Under the pieces are notes generated by a model, which searched no databases, was not told where the DNA came from, and was given only the letters and a program-made list of their open reading frames with translations. 64,000 nucleotides of DNA, from positions 1-64,000 of the forward strand of contig JASJDZ010000008.1 in NCBI GenBank assembly GCA_030065575.1. Direction: 5' to 3'. Position numbers and translations under genes: made by a program. The DNA is from Acidimicrobiia bacterium. Lineage in GTDB: Bacteria; Actinomycetota; Acidimicrobiia; Spongiisociales; UBA5794. Every line of letters begins with the position of its first letter. The stretch's first letter is position 1. Below, in pieces: positions 22,871-32,291 of this stretch.

Positions 22871-23251
22871 CTAGCCTTGTAGCTGGGTCGAGGCGATGGC
22901 GTGGTCGTCGACGGCTACGGCGAAGTGGAGGCTGTCCCCATTGGCGTGGAGTAGGTACATGGCCTCGATGTTCACGCCCGAGTCGGCCAGCTTCTTGGTC
23001 ATCTCTGCGAGCGCCTGCGGGTCGTCTCTGATGACCGTCTCGATCACGCGCTGTTCCTCAAACCGGACTCCCGCTTCCGAGAGCACCCGGCGAGCGACGT
23101 CATCGTCATTGGCCATCAGGCGAGCCATGCCCTCGTCGCCGTGGGCGAATAGGGCGAGAGCCTCGATGTGCACTCCAGCGGTAGCGAGCTGGCCGACAAG
23201 TGCGGCAAATTGCCCCGGCCGGTTCGAGAGGTGCACCGTGAATTCAGTCAT
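22871..23251 (-). CDS. Two-ACT-domain amino-acid-binding regulator
   Basis: This 126-aa protein consists of two ACT domains in tandem. The first begins FTVHLSNRPGQFAALVGQLATAG and the second has VIRDDPQALAEMTKKLADSGVNIEAMY; both have the glycine-rich turn typical of ACT ligand-binding folds. Such stand-alone proteins bind amino acids and are thought to regulate metabolism. ATG 23251 was chosen over an arginine-rich extension to 23287. It appears to be a single-gene unit ending in a hairpin. Confidence 0.82.
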   Translation of the reverse strand: MTEFTVHLSNRPGQFAALVGQLATAGVHIEALALFAHGDEGMARLMANDDDVARRVLSEAGVRFEEQRVIETVIRDDPQALAEMTKKLADSGVNIEAMYLLHANGDSLHFAVAVDDHAIASTQLQG

Positions 23252-23379
23252 ACCCCACAGCCTACGCCGTGGGCGGGCGCGCGGCAATCAATCTGGTCGG
23301 GTTTGATCAGCTATCGGTACAGGTAGGAGTAGCCGAGTCGCGCCAGGGGCGAACGGTAGTGACGGTATCCACTATGGAC

Positions 23380-23401
23380 GTATCGAACATATGTTCGATA
23401 C
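23380..23401. promoter_or_regulatory. LexA (SOS) box in the dnaE2 promoter
   Basis: The core TCGAACATATGTTCGA lies at 23383-23398 or, with the flanking bases, within a 22-bp perfect palindrome at 23380-23401. It is identical in its 20 central bases to the imuA operator. A TACAAT -10 box (23399-23404) overlaps its right edge, 9 nt before the dnaE2 ATG, so bound LexA would block RNA polymerase. Confidence 0.93.
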
Positions 23402-23413
23402 AATGCACGGTCC

Positions 23414-26400
23414 ATGGTCCGATACGCCGAGCTGCATTGCCACACCAACATGAGCTTCCTCGACGGAGCCTCACATCCGGCGGAGCTGGTCGCGGTTGCT
23501 GCCGAGCTGGGGTATACGGCGCTCGCAGTCACCGATCACGACGGCTTCCGAGGCGCCGCCAAGGTGCATCTGGCAGCTCGTGAGATCGGTTTGCCGGTGG
23601 TGTACGGCACGGAGATCGGGATGCCGCGGGCTGCTGCGCAGCCCGTTGGCAGTTTCCGCGTGCCGCAAGCGGCACCAGCAGAAACTGCAGCTCAAGAGGC
23701 GAAGCCGCGACGGGGGCGCATCCGCCGGATGCATGGGTCGAAGCCCACCAAGAAGCTGGAGACCGACCATGTCGTCTTGCTTGCCCCGGACCCGGCTGGG
23801 TATGCGGCCATTGCTCGTCTGGTGACCAAGGGCCAATACCGCGGTAAGAAGGATCAGCCGCTCTACAGCTACCGCGATCTCGAGGAAGCCTCCCGGCATG
23901 GGAAGTTGATCGCCTTGTCAGCATGCCGCAACGGTGCGGTCAACCGCGCCGCCTTGGCAGGTGATCTCAATAGGGCGATCGGAGAAGCCGAGCGTCTCAA
24001 GGATCTGTTCCCGGGTCGTTTCTATCTCGAAGTGTGGCACCACGGGATGCCTGAGGATGATCTGCGCAACGACGTTATCGCCGAGGTAGCTCGGATCACG
24101 AGAGTGCCTCTCGTGGCAACCAACAACGTCCATTACGCCCGGCGGCACGATGCCGACCTGGCTGAAGTGCTGGCGGCCATCGGCGGAAGACGAGATCTCG
24201 ATGCTGCCGACGGCTTCCGTCCCGCTACCGACGAGCGGTATCTGCGATCTCCGGAGGAGATGCAACACAGACTCGGCCGCTATCGCAGTGCGGTCGAACT
24301 TGCGGCTGAGCTGGGAGAGAGCCTGGCGTTCGACCTCGATTTGGTTGCACCGGCGCTACCCGATTTCCCGATGCCGGGGGCATTCACCACCGAGATCGAA
24401 TACCTGTCCCATCTGGCTTGCGAGGGGGCGAAGGAGGTGTACCCGGGAGAGGATGGCCGCATCGATCCCCGAGCCCGAGCCCGACTCGAGCACGAGCTCG
24501 AGGTCATCGGTGACCTGGGGTTTGCCGGGTTCTTTCTCGTTGCCTGGGACATCGTTCAATTCGCTCGCTCCCAGGACATCTACTGCCAGATCCGCGGATC
24601 CGGGGCCGACTCCGCCATCTGCCGTTGCATCGGGCTGACCCGGGTCGATCCCATCCGCCTCAACCTGCCGTTTGAGCGCTTCCTCTCCGCCGAGCGAGGA
24701 AGGCCGCCGGACATCGACATCGACTTCGAGGCTGAACGACGTGAGGAGGTCATCCAGTACTGCTACCAGCGCTACGGGCGGGAGCGGGCTGCGATGGTGG
24801 CCAATGTCATCACCTATCGGGCTCGGTCGGTGCTCCAGGATGTCGGCAAAGCCTTCGGTCTCACCCAGGCGCAGGTCAACGGGCTCACCAAGTACCTCGA
24901 CACCCGCAGCCCGCAAGCTATCCGCAGCGAGGTCGAGCTCCCCGCCGGCTTGACCGCAGAGCTCATCTACGACGTATGTAACCGGCTCGATGGATTCCCC
25001 AGACATCTCGGCATTCACTCCGGCGGCATGGTCGTCTCCCAGCATCCACTGTGGAACGTCGTGCCGATGGAGTGGGGACGGATGGAAGACCGCTCCGTGC
25101 TGCAGTGGGACAAGGACGACTGTGCGGCGATGGGGGTGGTCAAGTTCGACCTGCTGGCGCTCGGCGCGCTCAACGGGATGCACCTGTCGGTGGACATGAT
25201 CCGCGAGGTGCACGGCATCGATGTCGACCTTGCCACCATCCCGCAGGAGCCGATCATCTACGACATGATCACCCGGGCAGATACGGTCGGCATCTTCCAA
25301 GTGGAGTCGCGGGCGCAGATGGCCACCCTCCCCAAGATGAAGCCTCGCACCTTCTACGACCTGGCCATCGAAGTGGCCCTGATCCGCCCCGGCCCCATCC
25401 AGGGCCACTCGGTTCACCCGTTCCTGCGACGCCGCAACGGTTTGGAACCCATTCGCTATCCCCACCCGTCGGCCGAACCGATTCTCAAGAAGACCCTCGG
25501 CGTCCCCGTATTCCAGGAGCAACTGATGGAGTTGGCGCGGATCTGTGCCGGGTTTTCCGCCGGTCAGTCGGATCGGCTTCGCCAAGCCATGACCCACAAG
25601 CGCTCCGACGAGGCAATGAGCAAGCTGCAAGATGAGGTTTATGCCGGGATGGCGAGCAACGGCATCACCGGTACTGCCGCCGACGAGATTTGGGAGAAGC
25701 TCCAGGGATTTGCGTCATTCGGGTTCCCCGAGAGCCATTCCGTTTCCTTTGCCTACATCGTGTACGCCACCTCGTGGTTGAAGTACCACTGGCCCAGCGA
25801 GTTCTTTGCCGGGCTACTCAACGCCCAGCCGATGGGCTTCTACACCCCCAACACCCTCGTCCAGGACGCCCAGCACCATGGGGTCGTTGTGCTGCCTCCT
25901 GATATCAACCAATCGTGGTACGACTGCACTGTCGTTCCTCACCCCGTTACCGGCGAGAAGACGAGCGAGTATCTCGGGATGCAGTGGCGGCGGGGGCAGG
26001 GACCGGTCGACGACCCGGTGCGGATCCCCGTGGCGCTGCGGATCGGTCTTCGCTACGTACGCAACCTGGGGGACAGAGAGATCACCCGGATCGAAGCAGC
26101 CCGCCAGATCGGTGGTCCCTTCTCCAACCCGGAAGATCTGGCCCAGCGCACCGGGCTCGACGTTGGCGCCTACGAAGCGCTGGCCGCGTCTGGCGCTCTG
26201 GTGCCGCTGGGGTTGGGCAGAAGGGAAGGCATCTGGGCAGCCGGGGCACTGGCTGATCTCGGCCCCGGCAAACTGGCCTTGAGCGAAGGGGCAGCGTCGC
26301 CGGCACTGGCCGAGATGTCACCGCCCGAAGTGATGCAGGCCGAGCTGTGGTCGACGACGATCTCGCCGACGCATCCTGTTCAGTTCCTTCGTCCCGAGCT

Positions 26401-26725
26401 CGATCGGGCCGGCTGCCTCCGGGCCAGTGAGGTGCTGGCGCTACACACTCACGGCAAACGGGCGAGGATCGGGGGACTGATCACCCATCGCCAGCGTCCC
26501 GGCACGGCACGCGGGGTGCGTTTCCTCAATCTCGAGGATGAGACGGGGCTGATCAATGTTGTTGTCCTTCCCCAGGTTTGGGAGGCCAATTACGAGATTG
26601 CTCGCAAGGCGATTGGCGTCGTAATCGACGGTGTCGTGGAGTACGAGGACGGGGTCACCAACTTCGTTGCCCATCGCTTCGAAGACTGGCCGGTTGCCGG
26701 CATCAAATCTCGTGATTTTCGGTAG
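23414..26725 (+). CDS. dnaE2: Error-prone DNA polymerase DnaE2
   Basis: This 1103-aa C-family polymerase carries out translesion synthesis with ImuA and ImuB after DNA damage. The N-terminal PHP domain begins YAELHCHTNMSFLDG; the catalytic palm motif PDIDIDFE is at about residues 432-439 with the expected Asp-Ile-Asp; the OB-fold tail includes GLITHRQRPGTARGVRFLNLEDETG, and the end SRDFR resembles the SRDFH end of DnaE2 proteins. Length and these features separate it from the replicative DnaE1. Its promoter has a LexA box and lies 21 kb from imuAB. No ribosome site is seen; the ATG is probably leaderless. Confidence 0.95.
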   Translation: MVRYAELHCHTNMSFLDGASHPAELVAVAAELGYTALAVTDHDGFRGAAKVHLAAREIGLPVVYGTEIGMPRAAAQPVGSFRVPQAAPAETAAQEAKPRRGRIRRMHGSKPTKKLETDHVVLLAPDPAGYAAIARLVTKGQYRGKKDQPLYSYRDLEEASRHGKLIALSACRNGAVNRAALAGDLNRAIGEAERLKDLFPGRFYLEVWHHGMPEDDLRNDVIAEVARITRVPLVATNNVHYARRHDADLAEVLAAIGGRRDLDAADGFRPATDERYLRSPEEMQHRLGRYRSAVELAAELGESLAFDLDLVAPALPDFPMPGAFTTEIEYLSHLACEGAKEVYPGEDGRIDPRARARLEHELEVIGDLGFAGFFLVAWDIVQFARSQDIYCQIRGSGADSAICRCIGLTRVDPIRLNLPFERFLSAERGRPPDIDIDFEAERREEVIQYCYQRYGRERAAMVANVITYRARSVLQDVGKAFGLTQAQVNGLTKYLDTRSPQAIRSEVELPAGLTAELIYDVCNRLDGFPRHLGIHSGGMVVSQHPLWNVVPMEWGRMEDRSVLQWDKDDCAAMGVVKFDLLALGALNGMHLSVDMIREVHGIDVDLATIPQEPIIYDMITRADTVGIFQVESRAQMATLPKMKPRTFYDLAIEVALIRPGPIQGHSVHPFLRRRNGLEPIRYPHPSAEPILKKTLGVPVFQEQLMELARICAGFSAGQSDRLRQAMTHKRSDEAMSKLQDEVYAGMASNGITGTAADEIWEKLQGFASFGFPESHSVSFAYIVYATSWLKYHWPSEFFAGLLNAQPMGFYTPNTLVQDAQHHGVVVLPPDINQSWYDCTVVPHPVTGEKTSEYLGMQWRRGQGPVDDPVRIPVALRIGLRYVRNLGDREITRIEAARQIGGPFSNPEDLAQRTGLDVGAYEALAASGALVPLGLGRREGIWAAGALADLGPGKLALSEGAASPALAEMSPPEVMQAELWSTTISPTHPVQFLRPELDRAGCLRASEVLALHTHGKRARIGGLITHRQRPGTARGVRFLNLEDETGLINVVVLPQVWEANYEIARKAIGVVIDGVVEYEDGVTNFVAHRFEDWPVAGIKSRDFR

Positions 26726-26789
26726 GGATCCCATCGAGAATCTGGAGTACTCGCTACCCTTCGCGGCATCAATCTGAGGAGAGGAACCC

Positions 26790-28118
26790 GTGCGTGTTGT
26801 GATCGTTGGTGCCGGTCATGACGGTTCATATCTCGCCGAACGTCTTGTCGCCGAGGGCCAGGAAGTCGTCATTATCGAGGCCGACGCGGAGAAGGCGACC
26901 CGCATTCAGGAGCGCCTCGATGTGCTGACGGTTGAGGGCAATGGAGCCAGTCCCGCAGTACTGCGGCGAGCCGGTGTGGATGGGGCCGGCCTGTTCCTTG
27001 CGGTCACCGACAACGATGGCGCCAACGTTCTTGCCTGTCGCAGCGCCAAAGCGTTGGGAGTAAGGCGCACCGTTGCCCGCGTTGAAGACCCCGACCTCCG
27101 CGAGGTGTCTCCCGGTCTCGGTGTCGACGTCGTCGTCGACGCTCGTGTCTCCACCGCACAACAGGCCGCACGGCTGGCCGAGCATGCCGGGGTCACGGAG
27201 TACGCCGACTTCGCCGGGGGCCGTCTCAGCCTTGTCGCAGGTGTGGTCACCGAGGGATCACCCGCAGCCGGCAAGAACGTTCTCGATCTGCGCCAGAACG
27301 TCTCCGGGTGGCATTTCATCCTTGCTGCGGTGGTCCGGGGGGATAAGACGGAGATCGGACGGGGAGAGACCCGGATCGAAGCCGGTGATCACGTTGTCGT
27401 GATGGTGGAAGCCACTCACGTTCCGAACGCCATCGAGATGTTCGGCATCGAAGTGGAGCCGATATCCCGGGTTGTCATCCTCGGCGGTACCCGAATCTCG
27501 GAGATGACCGCCGAACTGTTACTTGCCTCCGGCTACGAGGTGTTGATTGTCGAAGAGGAACGGGAGCGAGCTGCGCTGATGGCACGCCGCTGTCCGGCCT
27601 CGATTCTGCAGGCGGACCCGACTGATCCCGACTTCCTGACCTCGCTGCGCCTGGGGCACGGCGATGTCGTTGTCGGGCTCAGTGGTCACGACGAGTTGAA
27701 CCTCATGGGCTGTCTGATGGCAAGTGCGGTCGGGGCCCCGAAGACGATTGCCCGTTTCGGCCACAGGTCGGTGGCGGGTCTGCTTCGCAACGTCGGGATC
27801 GATGCCACGCTCTCGTCACGAGTCGCAGTGGCCAACATGATCCTGCAGTTCGTTCGTCGTGACAACATCCTGTCGGTCGCCACGGTCAAGGACACCGACG
27901 CTGAAGCCCTGGAAATGGAACTCACCGCCGACTCGCCGTCGATCGGGGTCCGGCTCATAGACCTTGGTCTGCCCCGCGACGCTGTTCTCGGGGGCATCGC
28001 TCGGGGCGATCAGGTCATCGTGCCGAAGGGTGACACAGTCCTCGAGGTAGAGGATCACGTTGTCATCTTCGCCAAGAGCGAGGCAATCGACGCAGTCGAG
28101 AAGATCCTGCTGCCGTGA
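26790..28118 (+). CDS. trkA: Trk potassium transporter regulatory subunit TrkA
   Basis: This 442-aa cytoplasmic protein has two Rossmann-type RCK_N domains, starting MRVVIVGAGHDGSYLAERL (NAD-binding GxGxxG at 7-12) and VVILGGTRISEMTAELL, each followed by an RCK_C domain. TrkA gates the TrkH channel according to bound nucleotides. GTG 26790 follows GAGGAGAGGAACCC. Its stop overlaps the trkH start by 4 bp (GTGA), a typical trkA-trkH operon. It is a full-length two-repeat TrkA rather than a KtrA half. Confidence 0.93.
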   Translation: MRVVIVGAGHDGSYLAERLVAEGQEVVIIEADAEKATRIQERLDVLTVEGNGASPAVLRRAGVDGAGLFLAVTDNDGANVLACRSAKALGVRRTVARVEDPDLREVSPGLGVDVVVDARVSTAQQAARLAEHAGVTEYADFAGGRLSLVAGVVTEGSPAAGKNVLDLRQNVSGWHFILAAVVRGDKTEIGRGETRIEAGDHVVVMVEATHVPNAIEMFGIEVEPISRVVILGGTRISEMTAELLLASGYEVLIVEEERERAALMARRCPASILQADPTDPDFLTSLRLGHGDVVVGLSGHDELNLMGCLMASAVGAPKTIARFGHRSVAGLLRNVGIDATLSSRVAVANMILQFVRRDNILSVATVKDTDAEALEMELTADSPSIGVRLIDLGLPRDAVLGGIARGDQVIVPKGDTVLEVEDHVVIFAKSEAIDAVEKILLP

Positions 28119-29569
28119 TCGAGTCGGCCACGCAACGGCGCCTGCTCGTAATCGTCTCCGCAGTGGTCGGGGGCGGGGCCGTTGCCATGCTGCCAGCCAT
28201 CATTACCGGCCTCATCTACCGGGAGTGGACCGACACCCTGGCATTGGTCGCCGCGGCCGCAATCGGCATCACCATTGGCCTGATCGGTAGGCACTACGGG
28301 ACGGGGCGAGGGAGCTTCACGTCGAGCGAGGGTTTCGCTGCGGTCGCCCTGTCCTGGATCGTATTGATCCTGTTCGGCACCCTTCCCTACCTGTTCTCCG
28401 GCGCACTGCCCGGGCTGATCGACCCGCTGTTCGAGACCGCAGCCGGGTTCACGACGACCGGGGCGACAACACTGGCCGATCCCGGCGAACTGAGCCATTC
28501 GATGTTGCTGTGGCGAGCCACCAGCCAGTGGGTAGGGGGAATGGGCATCATCGTCTTGTCGATTGCGGTGCTTCCCATGCTCGGCGCCGGAGGTGTCGAA
28601 CTGGCGCGCGCCGAGGCACCGGGGCCGGAGCCCGAGCGAATGACTCCCCGATTCCGCAACACTGCTGAACGGCTGTGGTGGCTCTACGTCGGCCTGACGG
28701 TGCTGCTGGCGATCGTCCTCGCCTTCGGTGATATGAAGCTGTTCGAGGCAATCGCACACGGAATGACGACCGTTTCAACCGGCGGGTTCAGTACCGAGCC
28801 AGGGTCGATCGGGGCGTTCAGCGCCTACACCCAATGGGTAGTCATTGCGTTCATGCTGATCTCGGCGACGTCATTTGCGCTCCACTTCCGCGCCTGGCGA
28901 CGACCGCGCGCCTATCTCGAGAGCAAGGAGTTCCTCGCCTACATCTCGATCGTGGGCATCGCCGTACTCCTATTTGCCCTCGGTACCTGGTCACTGGGTG
29001 CGGGAATCGAGTCGCGGGTTCGTGATGCTGTGTTCACCGGGGTGACGATGGTCACCGGCACGGGCTACGCCACCCTCGATTGGGCGGCCTTTGCTCCCGG
29101 TCTGCTGCTCGTGACTCTCGTGTGCATGTTCCTGGGCGGCATGGCGGGGTCCACCGCCGGTGCCGTCAAGACCTACCGACTCGGAATCTTGTTCAAGACC
29201 ATCGGCTCGAGTCTGCGACGGATCGTGTACCCGCGGATGGTGGCGGTACAGCGCTTCGAGGGGCGCCCGATCGAGCCCCGACTGGTGCATGGCGTGGTTG
29301 CCTTCTTTGTGCTCTACGTCGGCTTCTTCGTTGTTGGAGCGATCCTGTTGGGGTTCTTCGAGCCCCAACTCGATCTGGTGTCGATCGGTTCGGCATCGGC
29401 CTCAGCGATGGGCAACATCGGTCCGGCGCTGGGAGAGCTGGGGCCGACGTCGACCTACGCCGGCCTCGGAGCCGACAGCAAGATCATCCTGGCACTGCTG
29501 ATGGTGGTCGGCAGGTTGGAGATCTACCCGGTGGTGATTCTGCTCACCCATCGCTGGTGGCGGCGCTGA
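28115..29569 (+). CDS. trkH: Trk potassium transporter membrane subunit TrkH
   Basis: This 484-aa membrane protein forms the potassium path of the Trk system. Four pore-loop repeats are visible with selectivity-filter glycines: FTTTGATT, STGGFST, TGTGYAT and MGNIGPA. Eight or more hydrophobic segments and the QWVGGMGII motif fit TrkH. GTG start at 28115 overlaps trkA. The two genes form a complete potassium uptake unit driven by ion gradients and controlled by NAD(H)/ATP through TrkA. Confidence 0.94.
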   Translation: MIESATQRRLLVIVSAVVGGGAVAMLPAIITGLIYREWTDTLALVAAAAIGITIGLIGRHYGTGRGSFTSSEGFAAVALSWIVLILFGTLPYLFSGALPGLIDPLFETAAGFTTTGATTLADPGELSHSMLLWRATSQWVGGMGIIVLSIAVLPMLGAGGVELARAEAPGPEPERMTPRFRNTAERLWWLYVGLTVLLAIVLAFGDMKLFEAIAHGMTTVSTGGFSTEPGSIGAFSAYTQWVVIAFMLISATSFALHFRAWRRPRAYLESKEFLAYISIVGIAVLLFALGTWSLGAGIESRVRDAVFTGVTMVTGTGYATLDWAAFAPGLLLVTLVCMFLGGMAGSTAGAVKTYRLGILFKTIGSSLRRIVYPRMVAVQRFEGRPIEPRLVHGVVAFFVLYVGFFVVGAILLGFFEPQLDLVSIGSASASAMGNIGPALGELGPTSTYAGLGADSKIILALLMVVGRLEIYPVVILLTHRWWRR

Positions 29570-29608
29570 GCACACCACCGGGCTACGTCCCGTCCCTCCG
29601 TCTGATCG

Positions 29609-30421
29609 CTAGGTCGGCTGCGGCGGGGTGATCAGCTGAAATACGCCACCTTGCGGGTCGGACACCACGGCAAGCCTCCCGGCTGAGGTGTCCATCACGC
29701 CCGCAAAGAGGCTTCCTCCGAGCTCGTCGAGCCGGGCTACGGCTGCGTCCACGTCGGCCGAAGCGAAGTAGACCGACCAGTTGGCCGGCATCTCCGGCGG
29801 GAAGTCCTCGGTGATGGTCAGCATGCCTCCGTTGTAGGGATCGTCGGCAAGAGGCGAGCTCTGCTCCTTTCCGGGCACCTTGATCAGCCAGTAGGTGAGG
29901 GCACCCGGGCTGTCGAATGGCTCGAACTCCCAACCGAGTGCCTTGCCGTAGAACTCCTTGGCGGCCTCTACATCGCGAGTATTGAGCTCGTTCCACGTCA
30001 TCGCCCCGGGCACGTTGAAGATCTGGCCACCGACGTGCTCGCCTGCCTGCCAGAAGGCAATGACCGCCCCCTCCGGATCGGCCACAAACGCCATCCGGCC
30101 GGAATCGAACACGTCCATAGCCGGCATCATCACCGAGCCGCCAGCCTCTTCCCAAGCAGCAATTGCCTCATCTGCGTTGTCCACAGAAACGTATGAGGTC
30201 CAGAATGCCGGGATGCCCTGGCCGGCCATTGCCGGTGGGTGTCCACCGAGCCCGGCAACCGTATGGCCATCCTTGCTGAACAGCGTGTAGATGTAGTTAC
30301 CGTCGGGGTCGAACTGGTCTTCGGCATCCCAGCCGAGCAGAGCCGTATAGAACCCCTTGATTGCTGCAGGATCCGGCGCCGCGATGTCCGTCCAGGTGAA
30401 AAGGCCATGCTGGTAGCCCAT
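29609..30421 (-). CDS. Two-domain VOC (glyoxalase/bleomycin-resistance) protein
   Basis: This 270-aa protein has two vicinal-oxygen-chelate halves, the first from LFTWTDIAAPDPAAIKGFY and the second from TWNELNTRDVEAAKEFYGKALGW, each ending in a DPQG/DPEG strand. VOC proteins bind metal and small substrates; typical roles include lactoylglutathione lyase-like activity, dioxygenation or antibiotic binding. ATG 30421 follows GGAGGAGGG, so the longer reading frame to 30508 is not needed. No partner gene indicates a substrate. Confidence 0.85.
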   Translation of the reverse strand: MGYQHGLFTWTDIAAPDPAAIKGFYTALLGWDAEDQFDPDGNYIYTLFSKDGHTVAGLGGHPPAMAGQGIPAFWTSYVSVDNADEAIAAWEEAGGSVMMPAMDVFDSGRMAFVADPEGAVIAFWQAGEHVGGQIFNVPGAMTWNELNTRDVEAAKEFYGKALGWEFEPFDSPGALTYWLIKVPGKEQSSPLADDPYNGGMLTITEDFPPEMPANWSVYFASADVDAAVARLDELGGSLFAGVMDTSAGRLAVVSDPQGGVFQLITPPQPT

Positions 30422-30515
30422 CGTCCCTCCTCCGATTGCACTTGGAGACGACCCTACAGATCGGGGGTGACAAATGGGCTGCTGCGCAGTCGACCGGGGT
30501 GTGCGCAATACCCGC

Positions 30516-32291
30516 TCAATCGACCTTCTGGGTTCCCTTCACCCAATCGGCGTACATGGCTGTGTAGACGCCGCCAACTGCGACCAGGTCGTCATGGGTG
30601 CCGCGTTCAACGAGTTGGCCCTGGTCGAACACCAAAATCTCCTCAGCTGCCTCGGCAGTGGACAATCGGTGTGCCACCGTGACGCTGGTTCTTCCCGCGA
30701 TGAGACGTTCAATGGCACGACGGGTTTGTACCTCGAGCGCCGGATCGACCGCAGACGTCGCTTCGTCGAGCACCAGAACATCCGGCCCGGTGATCCACGC
30801 CCTGGCCAGAGCCACGAGCTGCCGCTCTCCGGCAGACAGCTGACTTCCGCGCTCTCCCACCGGAGTGCTCAGCCCGGCGGGAAGCTGGGCGATCCACGAG
30901 TCCAGCTCGAGATCGGTGATTGCGGCGCAGACTTCCTCGTCGGTTGCCTCCGGCTTTCCGTACCGTATGTTGTCGGCCACCGTTGCATCGAACAGGAATC
31001 CCTCCTGTGGGACGTAAGCGAGCCGCCGCCGTAGATCGTCGGTGTCGATGTCGTTGAGCGGAAGCCCGCCAACCCGGACTTGCCCGGCGATCGGATCGTG
31101 GATTCGGGTGAGCAACTTGGAGAATGTCGACTTCCCGGATCCGGTCTCACCGACGACAGCGATCCTCGATCCTGCTTCGATTCGCACGTTCAGGTCGACG
31201 AACAGGGGGGCCTCTTCCTTGTAGAAGAAGGAGACCTCATCAAAATCGATGTCCAGGGCCCCCTCGGGAAGCAGCACCGGTTGCTGCGGATCGTCGATCT
31301 CGATGGGCGTGTCGAGCACATCGAGGATGCGGCGCACACCCGCCCCGGCCGACTGGGCCTGGTTGAGTGTTTCGACGAGAGTCTGAATCGGCTGCACCAG
31401 CAGATTCACAAGAAAGAGGAACGCGAGCAACGTACCTGCCGTCATACCCGCTGAGGTGCCGGTAACGACACCGATTCCGATGACGGCTGCGGTGATGAGG
31501 CCGGCGAACATCTCGGCACTGGAGAACAGGCTCGCCCCGAGCAATGCGGTGCGGAACTCGCTGCGGAACTGTGCGTCGAGCGCATCGGCCACCTTGACCC
31601 GGGTCTCCTCCTCGGCACCGTAGGCGCGAATGGCGGGCAGGCCGGAAATAGCCTCGCCCATGGCGCCCAGGCTTTGGGCGACACGTTTGCGGACCCTGTC
31701 ATGAGCCCGGGCCAGGATGCGCTGGATCCAGACCAGCAGGATGGTGTACAGGATCACGGCTGCGATCACGATCAATGCCAGATCGAATCGATATACCACC
31801 ATTGCCAGCACGGCAAGGATGACCTGGGCGACGCCAATCAGCAGCCCCACGCCGCCCCAATCCATGAATTCCTGGATCGAGGCGATATCAGAGGTCACTC
31901 GTGCGACCAGGGCGCCGCGCCGCTCGGATTCGGTATGCAGGATTGACAGCCGGTGCAGGTGATTGAAGGTGCGCACCCGGAGTTCGGAGAGCCCGGTTGC
32001 CGACGCCAGCGCCAGGCGAACGAGTGCGAGGCGGCGGACCACAAACGCCACGGCCATGGCACCAAGAGCAATAGCACCCTTGGACAGAACGCTGCCAACG
32101 TCGACCTTTGCCGACCCGAGTAGGTCCTGGTCGATCACGGTCTGTATGACGATGGGGACAATGAGCTGAATGAGGGTCCCCAGCGCAGCGAGGAGGATGG
32201 TCAGCCAGATGCCTTTGCGCAGCGTAGGGGTCTCCGTCAACGCGCGGCGGAGAGCGTAGACCGTGCCGGATCCGCGGTACTCCCCGCTCAC
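30516..32291 (-). CDS. ABC exporter half-transporter, consensus-site subunit
   Basis: This 591-aa protein has six membrane segments (type IV exporter fold) and a C-terminal nucleotide-binding domain: Walker A GETGSGKSTFS, signature LSAGERQLVALARA, Walker B VLVLDEATSAVD, H-loop VAHRLST. All catalytic residues are present. It overlaps the neighbouring exporter gene by 4 bp, and the two resemble heterodimeric exporters such as TM287/288 or BmrCD, which extrude drugs or lipids. Here this chain supplies the Walker B Glu and switch His. Substrate unknown. Confidence 0.9.
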   Translation of the reverse strand: MSGEYRGSGTVYALRRALTETPTLRKGIWLTILLAALGTLIQLIVPIVIQTVIDQDLLGSAKVDVGSVLSKGAIALGAMAVAFVVRRLALVRLALASATGLSELRVRTFNHLHRLSILHTESERRGALVARVTSDIASIQEFMDWGGVGLLIGVAQVILAVLAMVVYRFDLALIVIAAVILYTILLVWIQRILARAHDRVRKRVAQSLGAMGEAISGLPAIRAYGAEEETRVKVADALDAQFRSEFRTALLGASLFSSAEMFAGLITAAVIGIGVVTGTSAGMTAGTLLAFLFLVNLLVQPIQTLVETLNQAQSAGAGVRRILDVLDTPIEIDDPQQPVLLPEGALDIDFDEVSFFYKEEAPLFVDLNVRIEAGSRIAVVGETGSGKSTFSKLLTRIHDPIAGQVRVGGLPLNDIDTDDLRRRLAYVPQEGFLFDATVADNIRYGKPEATDEEVCAAITDLELDSWIAQLPAGLSTPVGERGSQLSAGERQLVALARAWITGPDVLVLDEATSAVDPALEVQTRRAIERLIAGRTSVTVAHRLSTAEAAEEILVFDQGQLVERGTHDDLVAVGGVYTAMYADWVKGTQKVD